A DNA stretch of 64,000 nucleotides, taken from Notospermus geniculatus (lineage: Eukaryota > Nemertea > Pilidiophora > Heteronemertea > Lineidae). Positions within the stretch are counted from its first letter, which is position 1, and every line of letters starts with the position of its first letter. Below are positions 1-12,317 of this stretch, in pieces. The position numbers and the translations under genes were made by a program. The notes beneath the pieces are model-generated. The model had not been told where the DNA came from, searched no databases, and saw only the letters and a program-made list of their open reading frames with translations. The stretch is taken from the NCBI GenBank assembly GCA_002633025.1, contig NMRB01000110.1, positions 312,377 to 376,376 of the forward strand, read 5' to 3'.

Positions 1-885
1 TTTATAGTTATTTATGTGAAAGTTCTGAATGTTGCAATCAAGAAGGAAGTGATATGACAAACCAGAGGCCTGGACGTTTGAATCATAGCAAACCCTGGAA
101 CATCAGAAAAGAAGATGCTACCAATGAATAAGCTAGGCAATAGCCATCTTCAGCCTCCAGCTATATTTGCTCCGCTCATATTTAAACAAATCGCATGGGA
201 GATTTCAACCGCAGGCATTTTCATCTTGCTATCTTGTTAAAACATTGCAAAAGGAAATGGTAGGTTATCTTTGTGTCTTCCTTTTCCTTTTGTATGCTCC
301 CTGTTATCTTTCTTAAAGAGAGAACCCAGTGGCAGAAGTCTTCTGCGCCATTGACAAATTGTAACTGACATGCCTGGGACGCTTTAGAAAGTCTCTTGAA
401 AGTTGTGGGTAGGCCTGGATGAACCATATCTCTAGGCCCACAGAACAATAGGCCTCTGCTGTCAACATCGTACCTGGTGAAAGGATTACCTTTAATGCTG
501 TTATTGACAACTTCGTGCATCGTCTCAGATTCATAGTCACTTTCTTTCATGTGTGCTCACTGCTTCATATCCGAGAGTTGAATCTCAAGTTCGGATTTTG
601 AATACAGTGGAATGGGATTGTAATTTGATTCAACTTCCCTGCACCAACTTTTATTGAAAAGCTGCTCGCGGAAATGTTTCTACCGAGCATGAAACCAGCT
701 ACAGTTTTCAATTCAAACAACCCTGCGGCTGCAACCGTGATGTGTATTTAGTCTTTTACATTTTTTGCCGTAAATTAGCTTTTTTCGACATTGATGTAAA
801 ATTGAAAGTGAATGCTTGTCAGAATCAATTCTTTTGAGGGTCTAAACCTCAAACTTTATGTAACTTGTCTCCTATTTTTTTGCAG
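1..885. other. Non-coding stretch, no feature recognised
   Basis: AT-rich sequence with short chance reading frames on both strands. A 109-codon frame on the minus strand (221-550) has no recognisable domain and lies among overlapping frames, so I do not call it. Nothing else is supported here. Confidence 0.5.
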
Positions 886-1020
886 TGTTGCATGATTTCT
901 GCTGCACAGTCGAACACAACACCAGAGGCTCGGCTGCTTTTCATTTCTTTGAATAGGGAACAACTTCATTATGAAGAAAGAATGACCGACAACGCTGTAG
1001 TATACCCAACGATTCAACAG
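886..1020 (+). CDS. Candidate isolated internal exon, protein not recognised
   Basis: A T-rich tract ending TTTTTTTGCAG lies directly before position 886, and CAACAG|GTAGTT gives a reasonable donor after 1020. The 135 nt between are open in phase 0 at both ends (45 codons) and include the residues RLLFISLNREQLHYEERM. Splice signals on both sides, a length divisible by three and polar, coding-like composition are what support it. I do not recognise the family. It lies 8 kb upstream of the first recognised MTMR exon, so it could belong to a neighbouring gene, be an upstream exon, or be a chance open stretch. It shows no similarity to the N-terminus of myotubularins that I can see. Confidence 0.28.
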
Positions 1021-4000
1021 GTAGTTGAGGGTATGCAAGTGGCTTCGACATCACCGGGTTACTCCTAGTCATAGGCTCCAACCAATCTACCTACTGTCTA
1101 TGTCATCATTTTTTGAACATCCCAGCATAAAATTGTTGAAGTAGTATGCACTTATGGTTAGCTTGTTTCAGATCTACTGGGAAATCAAATGGCACAGCGT
1201 TCTGCAACACTGGCTAAATGCTTGTCATACATACACGATGCCCGATGGGACCATTCCAGTCTCTTCAGCATTAATGCACTACTGTTGTATTTGTGTCATG
1301 CATGTCATGTACTTTATGTCACTGTGAAACCATCGTAGTTTCTAATAGCTTAATCCTCAATAATTCATTAATTTCCTGCACCGGGCTATAGTGTTGAGTA
1401 CGTTTTTTATCATGACAGCCTTGTCATATGATGTACCGTAGTGTGAAAACACTTGTTTGCTTTGAAGTCCCATTTATTCTGTGCAAGCAAGGTGTAGATA
1501 GAAAAACGTGTGATGAAGAGAAAGTATAGATCACTTTGTAGATTAAATGTTATGTTTGCCATCACCCACTGATAATTTACCGGGTGTCGATCAAGTATTT
1601 TAAAGTCCTTGAATTCAACTCCTCTACCCACTTCATTCATTGGTCTTGACGATCTAAGGATGAGAAGCTCTTTGTCTGGCTTTGATGTGTTTGTAACTAA
1701 GTCACAATCGCCACACCTTTTGTGTATGAATTCCTAGATAAATCGTGATAGGTCAGATCAAAGCTATTGGTTCAACTTTTATCCAGGTCATCTTCAGGCA
1801 CAAAGCTTGCACGAGGCATCATTTCCAGAAGTTTTATTGCAGCCGGTATTCGGCAGTCGATAAGACCATACCTCACATAATATCTTCAAGTTTGTGTGCT
1901 TCGATGTTCCTGTACTTCAATCTTCTGGATGTTCGTGTGAAATGAGAGTCTGGGTCAGCTGTGTTTGAACTGGTTTCAACTAGCCTTCATGCCTACACCA
2001 TTTCTGAATGGGGGCGGGGTCACCTGTTCACAATTCCTGGATGCCCACATGATGTTATCAGAAGACGACTGAATATTACAGTGTATAAAAAACTGTGGAG
2101 CTTTCTGTAAAGGTCATGAAGTGTTGTCTTTATTTAACACTTTTTCTTCCACATCCATGTTTTGTTTCAGTGCCCTTGGCCCTTTGTTGCATGATATGAT
2201 ATTTTACCTTTGCACCAAGTGGCAGTATCTTCAACTGTCTTTGTAACCTGAGGCATCTCCAATCTACTTGCATCCTTTTTTCTATCGTTATATACATTGC
2301 TATCTTCTTGTTTCTGAAGTGTCTTATTATCCAAACAAATCATGAATAGTGCAAGCACCGTCTTGATTTGTTGTCCGACAATAATTAGTAAAAGGTCATA
2401 AGTAACGTCACTGCTGGAAACATTTTTGGAAGGATACATTTAGACTAATTCATACAGTTGTATTTTTCACTAATGGTACTTAAGGCTTTGCTTGATATTT
2501 CCCAAAGGATCACACAATAGAATTTGCAGGGGGGCTGACATTTGGCAACATCTCGACTGATTTGTTTCTGCCTGACATTTTGGTGACTTCCTTGGGGCTC
2601 ATTTTTCTCTTCTCATCATTCATCAAAATCCATTAATCAAAATCTCATTCGAGAGATTTCTATCTCCCTGCAGACTCATTTGACGAAGCTCAACCTGATT
2701 GGTGCCAACATATCCACCCACTTGACTTGAAGTGACAAACAAGACCACCAAGGCAAAAACTGATTCTTACTGTAGTGTTCTCTTCATACACCAGGAGAAT
2801 ATCTCCCTTGCAGGTGCACTGAGCCACTTTCCGAATAACCTGCCCACAACCTGCTCTCACCTCATCTTTGTTGCCCATAACACTATCAGGAATTGGATTG
2901 CCATGCAGCTGTTTCTGCTGATTTCCATTTCTGGCCATCCTGGCATGCTTCCCTGTCTTTCTTTCTCTGTCTTCCATAGATTCTGGCTGTGTGCTTTCAG
3001 CTGCCCCCTTCATCTATGCCTGCTACAATTGCAGATGTTTCAAAAACCCTTATTTGAGTGTTGCCAAAGACGGGAATTCAATCGGGCTCAGCAAATATGC
3101 ATAGCGTACTTTTTTGCCTGCGAAAGTTGCCATAACACTGTGTTGGTGGAAATCCCAGGTAGCTTTGGTGTATAACAGAGTTGGCAAACCCCTATCCTAC
3201 TACTCCGATTCCTCCTGCTTGGCATTACGGTGTGCTGCACCATCCCTGTATTGATCTGCTCTGATGTTGATGAAAATCCGCTTTTGTTTCTCTGTAATGA
3301 CTCCAGTGTCAAAGCGGCTGTTCACATCTCTATGGACCCACTCGTACGAGGTGTCATCTATTCTCTACACCAGTGCAATATTGGTCATCTCCTTTTACTG
3401 TCTTGGTTACAAGCATCGTCCATTAGACATCTGAACGATTTTAGAAGTGTTGGAAGTGGTCTCATGATGTTGTTGATTTCATGGTATGTTTTTGGAAGGC
3501 CACATTAGGGGCATTGGGGTGCAGAGAGCAGCACTTATGCATCATTGCCGGATTGACAACTGAGTGGATGAAGTCAAGTCTGTACTTCATGGAAGAGTGC
3601 AAAACTGCAGTGACGTCATAAGGAGGCAAGCAACAGTATTCATTCACAGAGTACAGTGAACATGGTCACATGGCAACATCATATCATGCTTAGCTGAGAG
3701 GAGAACTATTCATCAGCCCATCTATCTTCAGAAGGGGCAAAACAGGTGTCGGGAGAGACCAGCAGCTTCGACTTGCTGGCTTCTGTATTTCGTCGATGAA
3801 GTCAAAAAGTCTTTTTCAGTCTCGGGCAAAATCTCTATCGCCTGCTGTGCAAAATCCTCTTCTTGTCATCTTGGATTGCTAGCAAAGTCCTTTCATCATC
3901 AGAAAGCAATACATGTACTCCCACACCCAAGTCCTGTGGCAATCGATTGACGTCCCCATCAGTAAGAATTAGCGTGATTGAACACAGCTTCATATTGACA

Positions 4001-5829
4001 AAATATAGATTTAATTTATTGACAAATGATGTGGCAGGTTCTTATGATGGACGTTCAAAGCTTCTTTCTCCAGCACAGCCAGGGCTTTGCTCATTACATG
4101 TCACATGTTTTTAATCTTTGACTGTAATTGGCTTGTATTGATTTTGCAGTTTCATTTGAAGGAAATTGCTGGAGTAGAGATGAGGGTGATAAACATATTT
4201 GAACTGACTTCTATCCCAGTCTGTGGATTCAAAGGTTTTCTGAAAGTGTGGTTCTCATCCTTTTTCTGAAGTGGAGTTCCATTTTCCTGTGGTGGCACTA
4301 CCATGTTTGAAAGGACTGTTTGAAGACATGGACCCAGTGTCGTCCTGATGAGTATGATTGAATGTATACACCAGGGTAGTATCTGATCTGAATGCCAAGT
4401 TAAGTGAAGCTAGGACTTCACCATCAGAAAGGTCAGGGGGCGATGCAGAAATCTACTGAGCCATGAGCCAGATCAAATTGGATGATAATCATTAGAATAC
4501 ATTGTGATAATACAATGAACCCGCCCGTTATGGGTGGTTTTCTCCTCAGTTACGTTTACTTTTACTAAGAATCTGTTATGCCTCCCCCACATGACATTTC
4601 ACATAATAAATAATTACCATAAGGTTTCATTGTTTGTTGTGACAGTTGGCTGCACTGAATCGATCACCGATTCTGTGAAAAAGCTTTGGTTCATTCAAAA
4701 AAAGAACGCTTTGCTCAGTAAAACCTGTTCGTCATTTGCCAGCCAGTAATTTCTGTAATAAATTGAGAAGATGTGCACCAGTCCCCTGCAGGGTGTTCGT
4801 GCATTAGTGTGCCAAATCATATTATGATAACCAGGAGTTGCTGATGGCATACGGTAAACATAGAAAAGGGCAAAGGCATTATCAACTGCTGGAGGTGACC
4901 GAAATAATGGGGGATGTAAATTCATGTGACGTTATCCATTTCCCTTTTTGGATCGTTCTGGGCTGGATGCAACACTGGCAGGTATTGCCATACGGTAGCA
5001 TGTTATGAAAGGATTTTCCATTCTCTGCTGTCGACCTTTGTGTCCTAGCTATTTTCAAATTCACTCTTTTTCGGAGATAGTTTCATGGCTGATGCTTATA
5101 TTCCACTGACTTGAGGCCAGTTTTATTTTGATCCGATTTCAAATTTGGATTAAGAACAGCTTTCTCTTGCTTATGCCTCAGTTGCAATTTCAGAGGGTAA
5201 AATTCCTCTGTAAGTTCCAAACTGAAGCGTGATGAATGTGCCTCTTTGGAACAAAATATGGAGATTGTCTGAAAATGTCCGAGTCAATTTTGCTGGCACT
5301 CACTGTCTATAAAAGCGGATGCACGCCATATTTTCATGAATATAATTTGAAAGGGAAATCACCTGTTGCTGAGATTTCCATCGGCTCATTGAATATGACC
5401 CGTGTGGGCTATTTTTCCTCTGACTCCTGCGTCAATATATCGTTTAGTGTTACATCTGTCGCATGGATTATCCTGAGAGAAGAATTTGCCTGGAAAAGCT
5501 GATTCGATTCTGGTGGATGTATGTTGATCCATTTTCCTGTCTGTGTACTCTGCATCACTAATGCACAGCGACGACATTGCTTGACATTCCAGCATCATCT
5601 TAGGTTGCAAATTGGCCGACAATCTAACAGCGATTACTAAAAATAACTACAGCTCATAAATTGGAATCTGTGGTGTTCAAATTGTCGGTGATAATACGTT
5701 CTGTGGTTGTGGAGCAGATTGTTCCGTGTCACTAAGGAATCAACCCTATTTCTTCCGTGTTGCTAAGGAAGCGTTGTCTATAATGCTATTTCGAATGGTT
5801 TCTTAACAACGCCAGACACTAAAGTGTCT
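1021..5829. other. Non-coding stretch, no feature recognised
   Basis: About 4.8 kb of AT-rich sequence. All reading frames are under about 150 codons, overlap each other on opposite strands and show no domain. The longest (2732-3175, + strand) has low-complexity Cys/His/Leu content typical of spurious translation. No repeats or RNA genes were recognised. Confidence 0.5.
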
Positions 5830-6080
5830 CCTATAGACAGGGGTTTCCTCGTCGCTACGTACGTGATGAATATTTTAGCAGACACGTGGATGGCTTAGCG
5901 TATGTGTATTGTTGAACCGTCAAGAATGAAGGCGAAGAATATGAACATTGATCTCGATTGGATCAGGATTAAGCGACGACTGATTTCGATTCTACCTCAA
6001 ACGGTTGTTACACATTTCCATGACGATCATCGTGAGTCGATCGGGAGTATTGGCGATGCCGGTGTTGTGGAAACGAAATC
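5830..6080 (+). promoter_or_regulatory. CpG-dense segment, possible promoter/first exon of the MTMR gene
   Basis: Roughly twenty CpG dinucleotides fall in about 250 bp, in a window where CpG is otherwise sparse. A strong consensus donor (C|GTGAGT) occurs at 6031/6032, and it is preceded at 6020 by an ATG whose codons end exactly at the donor in phase 0. Phase 0 is what the first recognised MTMR exon at 8999 requires. However, this would give a very short N-terminus that does not resemble the usual one of the family, and a different 91-codon frame (5902-6177) also runs through. The segment may be a promoter or first exon of MTMR, or just a GC-richer patch. Confidence 0.2.
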
Positions 6081-7900
6081 TCAGGAGGAGGAGAGGGGAC
6101 CAGAAGCAAAGGTTGGCAGTTGGAATTGTAACATATTGTGCTTGTCAGATTGGTTGATGTTCAATAGACCGTGCTGAAATTTCTTTCTTGTGGTGGCTGT
6201 AGTGAATCAATGTTGATGTAGACTTCTTGTCCCCTGATCCCCACGCCTTCCATGCTTCAGCCAATTTTTCATTGTTTTCTGCATAAATCAAGATGTGTTC
6301 CGCATGGCATCCATTTGATATCGTGACCTTTTCTTCTATCCAGATTTATAAGCCAGTTCATCTGACACATGACCATTTTTCATCGGTTTCTGTCATGTGT
6401 ACTGATGTCGCCTATGCTGAAGAACATTAGCATAGCATTTTATCGCTTGGCTGTCCACCTCCATCACATGGGACAGTAAGCCATAGTGCCTTGTACCTTG
6501 TGCATTTGCATGGGCAAGTAAGGACTCCATCCAAGTGGGGAACATGCGAAGCTTGCAGAGATAGCCTCTTCCATTACTACACCTTCCACAACCAGTGATA
6601 TTTTGGCTTCGGCCCTGATGAAAAAAAATTCAATTCAAAACAAAATATGACAACACCAGGATTGGGCAAGCATCCCTTCCATATTGGTTCTCACATGCCT
6701 GGTGCACCAGAAATCAAGATGAAACTGTGACTCATGACTATGAGACTTTCCCATCAGATGTCTGTATTTTTGCACCAGTTTTTAAAAATTGTTGCTGAGA
6801 ATCAGCGTCTTCCTTCACCGGTTTCTTCAACTTGGGATTACATGGTTCATCATGGAGTTGTTGAAATATACAAGCCCATCCTTCCATCAGAGTTCAAATT
6901 CAGATTCGTCTGTCACAGATCAAATCAATGGAACATCATTCTTCACAGAATAAATCATATTCATACTCAATGAGTCAGTAGCCATCATTTGGATTCATCT
7001 CCACATTCCAATTTCAGCCTCGAATGATTCAATTTCAAATCCCCTTGGCTAGCTGGTGAATCCCCTATAATCACCTCAACATGATGTTAGGGTCGGTAAT
7101 ATGATGTTGGCGCTGCAATATTTGTAAGTGGTACTTGTAACTATAAGAGGAAGGTACATGTTACGTATTGGCAGGAATTGGGACGACTTTTCAAGCAAAT
7201 CCTTGACTAGACCCTCAGTTCGTGCACCGCTGCTAGGGGGATACCAGCTGCAGAACAGGGATTCATTTCAAAGTCACTTCCCAACTGAACAGCTTTCTTT
7301 CAGTATCAATTAGAAGGCGGTAATTGAGGCCCCTTTGACAAAAAACTTAGATATTTTTAGCTCACCTCCACTGCCCGTATCAGACAAAAAAATGTCAGAG
7401 AGGCTCATGCCTTCGGGGAACTAATTTGGCCGGGCTTCAAAGCTGCTACTACATATATGTCTGAACCTGTGGGATTAGCTTGGGATTCTCAAATTTGGAT
7501 ATGGCCATCAAGGCAGAGTCACGTAATTAGTCTCAATCGTAATCTGGGATAACCGCTCCTGCTTTGTCATCATCAACCAGTTGTAGAAAGTGGCTTCCTT
7601 TTCCCCCATCCATTCATTACCAGACTGACAGTTACCAATTCGAATTGACTGCTCTGTGTTCACCAATTAATTTATCACCCTGCTCTTGGCATTTATAGGG
7701 GTGTCTGGTCTGTTGGGTTCCTCTCTGTGTGGACTTTTATGGTGCAGTGATTGAAGAGCACCAGGGTGAAGGGTTGTGACTGGAAATCAGAAGGTCCTAT
7801 GACAAAGTGGCCCGTTGAAGGCACGTTCAGTTCAATAAAGCTCTGTAATCTAGGGCCCACCTCCCACTAGTGAAATGAAAGATTCCCAAGCCACCTGCAA
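6081..7900. other. Non-coding stretch, no feature recognised
   Basis: AT-rich sequence without convincing reading frames, splice-flanked open stretches or recognisable repeats. If the MTMR gene starts upstream this is its first intron; otherwise it is 5' flank. Confidence 0.45.
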
Positions 7901-8082
7901 GACATACTGAAGGATCACAACCAGCTGTATGATTTGGTCCTGGACCTTCCTAAGGCTAGCGGGACATACTGAAGGATCACAACCAGCTGTATGATTTGGT
8001 CCTGGACCTTCCTAAGGCTAGCGGGACATACTGAAGGATCACAACCAGCTGTATGATTTGGTCCTGGACCTTCCTAGGCCAG
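7901..8082. repeat. 62-bp minisatellite, about three copies
   Basis: The unit beginning GACATACTGAAGGATCACAA starts at 7901, 7963 and 8025. The first two units are essentially identical, and the third diverges at its end (CCTAGGCC instead of CCTAAGGC). The array stops about 30 bp before an inverted-repeat element at 8115. It is non-coding. Confidence 0.9.
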
Positions 8083-8114
8083 CAGGCGTACTTGACATTG
8101 ATTTGCAGACCTTA

Positions 8115-8313
8115 CCAGCAGCACACCAGGTGATATTGCAAATCGCCAGCGAACAGAATTGGTTGTTGATGCCAGGTGTGTGCTGGACAGCAATCCGTGG
8201 AATCTTCTCGCAGCAATGTTTACCGAAATTAAAAAATACCAAGCCAATATTGCCCACTCTGCGGTTGCTGGCGAGAAGATCGGTGGCGAGTGGATCGCCT
8301 GGTGTGCTGCTGG
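8115..8313. mobile_element. Short TIR element (MITE-like), 199 bp
   Basis: The left end CCAGCAGCACACCAGGTGAT (8115-8134) is matched by the reverse complement of the right end (8294-8313) in 19 of 20 positions. A further inverted pair (CGCCAGC / GCTGGCG) lies inside each arm. There is no coding capacity. I could not find a convincing target-site duplication in the flanks, so the superfamily is unassigned. It ends about 0.7 kb upstream of an MTMR exon. Confidence 0.65.
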
Positions 8314-8998
8314 CTTTAGAACTGAACTAATGCACCATGCCACAGCATCTCACCAGAACAGCAGCAGTCCAAGGGCAAGGGGTTAAGCTACTCTCTATTG
8401 TCTTACAGCCAGCATCTGTAATATTCAACTTACGATAACACACTCTTCGGTCTGTCTATAGCGCAGTTATTGATCTTCCACTTGATGTATTAGTAACCAC
8501 CAGACTAGCAAAGACATTGATATAGCTGGGTATAGATTACAGTCATCTTTGAGATGAAATGTCATCTATTTTCTTTCCTCAGCTATGAATCATGTTCAAT
8601 TTGTGCTTTATAATCTTCCATTTCTGATGTTCAGTGATTAAAATTTAGACATTAATGTGATTACGTTTCGAGAGTTTGAACTTTGATATCAATCCAAATG
8701 GCAGCTGATTCTTTGAAGCCCTCTCGTGGACATTGTTATCAACATGTCTCCTTTCATGTAGATATCGTGTGACTCGACACGTGGCAAGTCTGGGCATCTT
8801 TCCAGCAGAATGATCTTGAGTTTTTTCTTGTATGGATGAAAAGCTGTCCATGCTGGGTATACCTCATCTAATGATGATAACACTATATCTGCAGCAAAAA
8901 GGAGTTCCTTGAAAAAGCGTCGTCCAACTCGAAGATTATCTTGCTGTCTTACCACATCGATACTGTCGTCTCACCACTTCCTTACCTCTGTCTTGCAG
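8314..8998. other. Intronic sequence upstream of the MTMR exon
   Basis: No gene or repeat recognised. The last 25 bases are a pyrimidine-rich tract ending TCTTGCAG, which is the splice acceptor of the following exon. Confidence 0.6.
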
Positions 8999-9115
8999 GT
9001 TGAAAATGTGCGTCTCCTGGACCGGTTCAACACTAGGAAGCCTTCAGTGGGTACTCTATACCTCACAGCCACCCACCTGATCTTTGTTGACCCTGCTGGA
9101 AAGAAGGAAACATGG
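8999..9115 (+). CDS. Myotubularin-related phosphatase (MTMR6/7/8 group), PH-GRAM exon A
   Basis: The 117-nt exon is flanked by CTCTGTCTTGCAG and by a GTAAGT donor, and is open in phase 0 at both ends. Its 39 codons include VENVRLLDRFNTRK and GTLYLTATHLIFVDPAGKKE, which match the start of the PH-GRAM domain of MTMR6/7/8. In that family only about eight residues precede this point, so a tiny first coding exon must lie upstream. Members dephosphorylate PI3P and PI(3,5)P2 on endosomal membranes, with the PH-GRAM domain binding phosphoinositide. The next exon continues in phase 18.9 kb downstream. The group is confident; which of MTMR6, 7 or 8, or a pre-duplication orthologue of all three, cannot be told from this part. 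Confidence 0.93.
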
Positions 9116-9555
9116 GTAAGTTGCTCTTTTGGAGTTCGTATGAGAACTTTATTTTACTTGGTGATTAGATTTAAGCCAGCAGCTGACAGCCCCATAGAAA
9201 AAGTAACTGGGATCCCGGTGGGAATCCCGGTGGGNGTTGTTGCATGTTGCGATCGGGCTCGAATGGGTTAATCGCTAAAGCTAATCTCTTGCTAAGTTTC
9301 CACTTAAATAGCATTTGTTCCGGAGCTTGGCTGGCTTTGAAGGTGTGACGTCCAAATCGTCTGATTTGTGTTGCCAGTCAAATTTGCGTAGGCCCTATGC
9401 CAGTTTCAGCTGAACGGCCCAAGTGGTTAATAGGAGATGATGGTCGACAAGTTGGACGCCACGCTACGATAAAAACTCAAAACCTTCCACACACATTTGA
9501 TTCAAGTCAGTCATGTCAGTCGGCCACAGACCCGACTCAAGATCGGTTCTCGTAA

Positions 9556-9895
9556 GGCCACATAAAAAACTGCCACCCCAAACTTTTTTATCACACAAAA
9601 CGATTGTTCATACTTTCAAAATTGGCGCCATTCTGCAGTGCGCTGCGTGGGCGTTCCGAAAATTGTACTGGAAAGCCAGTAATGGAGTTAGTACCAGGTT
9701 CTGTACAAAAATGTGGCAGGAAGGTGAAGGAAATAAAGTCATTTAACATGATTTAAGGAAAAACTGCACTTTATTTCTCTTAAAACTTCTAGCAACACTT
9801 CAATTTTTAAATAAAATATAAAAATAAAAACCGCCCACCCACCCCAAGTTTTTCAGAAAAAAAGGACGCTCACAAACTTGTTTTTTTATGTGGCC
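9556..9895. mobile_element. PIF/Harbinger-like MITE, 340 bp, TAA target duplication
   Basis: The left end GGCCACATAAAAAAC and the reverse complement of the right end share GGCCACATAAAAAA (14 bp). The element is flanked by TAA at 9553-9555 and 9896-9898. A 3-bp TWA target duplication with GG-initiated TIRs is what PIF/Harbinger elements show. A second short inverted match (CCACCCC / GGGGTGG) lies inside the ends. It encodes nothing and sits in MTMR intron A just downstream of exon A. Confidence 0.75.
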
Positions 9896-9898
9896 TAA

Positions 9899-10568
9899 CG
9901 GTCACCTAGTTTTCACCTCACTAAATTAACCCTCATAAAATCCCTCAAATCCCTAAAACCCTCAAAAAACTCACCATATAAAATAAAGCATCAGTTATTA
10001 CATGTATTGTAGAACTACTAAACCAGTTATTTTGGACTCGAGTATTAACGTTGGAACTCATGATTATCAAAATATAGTACTCGTGAGTATCAAAGTTAGT
10101 ACTCGTGTTGTACTCAGGTTGATCCCTGAGGAGATCTATAAACCTGATCAAGGAGCGAAATGAGGCAAGATGTCACGCCGGGGATGTTTCATACTCTATT
10201 GACTGAGAGTTTCCAAGACCAGCACAAAATAGTTGCGTTTTTGTGGGGTTTTAGGAAGCGCCCCAGTTAATAACTACAGCATGCAAACCCACCATGGAAA
10301 TGTTCAGGACAGAAGCTTTTTTAAATTTCCTGAAAAACTACTTGGCCCACTGGCACTAAATTTTCACCAGATTTGGAGTAACTGCTTGAGTGTCATTTGC
10401 AAAATTATATGTGACCCGCTTCAGCAAAGGCAGGCGCTTGGCACAACCGAGGGCTAATGGTCTTTGATAATGGTGGAGTAAAATGAGGACCAAGTGCCTA
10501 GTTTTCTCTCTGATGAAGCTAATGCTCGCCAGACAAAGCTTCTGCAAATTCTTATAGGGAGTTGCTTG
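9899..10568. other. Intronic sequence, no gene recognised
   Basis: AT-rich sequence. A short degenerate repeat of TACTCGTGAGTAT-like words lies around 10030-10120. No coding sequence is supported. Confidence 0.5.
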
Positions 10569-10599
10569 CACTGTTAAAAAAAAAGTAGTGTTACCTGAA

Positions 10600-11070
10600 C
10601 ACCAAAAACAAGTGTCAATTTGACACTAAAAGTCAGTGTCGGTTCGTGCCCAACACCGTCCGTAGAGCAGTGTTGATCCCAACACTCTTTTTCAGTGTTG
10701 CTCAACACCATTTTTCAGTGTTTATCCGACACCATTTCTCAGTGTCGGCTGGACACTGTTTCTCGGTGTCGGTTTGACACCATATACTAGTGTCGCCAAA
10801 CACCATTTCTCAGTGTCAGCTAGACACTGTTTCTCGGTGTCGCCAACACCATTTCTCAGTGTCGATTGGACACTGGTTCTCGGTGTCGGTTTGACACCAT
10901 TTACAAGTATCGCCAAGCACCATTTCTCAGTGTCAGCTGGACACTTGTTCTCGGTGTCGGTTAAACACCATTTCCCAGTGTCGGATGGACACTGGTTCTC
11001 GGTGTCGCTTGGACACCATTTCCCAGTGACCTGTTTCTTAGTGTAAGTTACCAGTGTTCGCCCACCATGT
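10600..11070. repeat. Left subterminal array of CAGTGTC/GACACC motifs
   Basis: About a dozen degenerate units of roughly 30 bp carry CAGTGTCGG then GACACCATTT in alternating orientation, so each unit is itself partly palindromic. The two reading frames through the array are by-products of its periodicity. It lies directly inside the left TIR of the CACTG element. Confidence 0.85.
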
Positions 11071-12317
11071 TTCAGGGTTGGCTAATTACCGGCATCATAT
11101 ATAAATTGTTGGCCTTACACTAGTTATTGGTGTCAAACAGCAACCTGAAACAAATTTGGAGGGGATGCAGCACTTGACATGCCTGATGAACACACTTTAT
11201 TGTACTTAAACAAGGCAATGCTATGAACCTCATATAATTAATTCAAAATAAGTTTTTACAGTTCATTTCTAAATCTTGTGACTGACCACCTTTGGAGTCA
11301 TGGGGTTCTACGGTGGCGTCAGCAAGTTGCTTTGTATGTACCGCAATGCTTGCTGATACTACGCATCTTCTTAGGTTCCCACGATAACTTCTTCAAAACG
11401 CAAACATTATTTTCTTCACCACTCAGTCTACTTCAAATATCTGATCGTCCCAGGATCGCCTCTTCATCACCGCTTGACTGTGAACAATCCTGTACCGGTA
11501 CCTATAAATATAAGAGTGCAGAAATTAGAGAAAATAAAAAAAAGCAATACACGAACAATACTGCATAAATCTATCATCTACATTGTAAAGCTATACACAT
11601 GCACATGTAGCCTGGCCATGTTTGTGGCAATGCAATGTGCTGCGCATTCTGATTGACGCACTGCAAAAAAATTAAGAGATTTTGCCTTTTTTACTAAAGG
11701 CCCAGCTGCCTAGGGAATAGGTATATAAAATAGTATACTCACGTAACATGCTTGTGAGATTTCATTTTCCTCCCTCTGTTAACCGGTACTTTCTTCAATC
11801 TTTGCATTGCCAGTATGAGTTCGTTTGGCATATTCATTCTGCTATGTCCGACCAAACGCAGAACGCACAGGAAATTCAAGACAATTGACTAATTTAGACA
11901 AGGATGTTAAACAGTGCGTGTGTGGTGGAGATTTGTCATTCACAATGGCACCTTTGCTTTGAATCAATAAACGTCGACGCTGTCCTTCGCGCCAAAATTC
12001 CATTGTAAAAAAGGGCTAATTATCCATATTCATAGTAACATGACTGTCTAAATATTAAGCGACCCCATAAATGATTACAAACAGTGTACCGGTATTTTAT
12101 TGTATATCCACCACCAGAAGAGATTATATTTATGTAGTGTGACAAATAGTTTGTTTGATTCAGCTTGGCCAAGTTAAGATGAACTTACACTGGCCAGTGT
12201 GATCGAACATGTTGAAGGGAGGAAAAGATGTTTTTGATGACCAAAAATTTTGCAAAAGTTGTTAAAGTTATTTTGCCGTAAATAAGCTTACTGCATCGGC
12301 CAATTTCATTGAAACTT

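Noticed and set aside
221-550. 109-codon minus-strand frame near the left edge
   Set aside because: No recognisable family and no splice context; an overlapping frame on the same strand shows the region is simply poor in stops.
2732-3175. 147-codon + strand frame
   Set aside because: Composition is biased to Leu, His, Cys and Phe, it overlaps a minus-strand frame of similar size, and it shows no motif.
10722-11046. Two overlapping reading frames of 64 and 90 codons with repetitive FSVS and GVKPTPR patterns
   Set aside because: They are translations of the CAGTGTC/GACACC array in the CACTG element; the periodic peptide follows from the DNA repeat.
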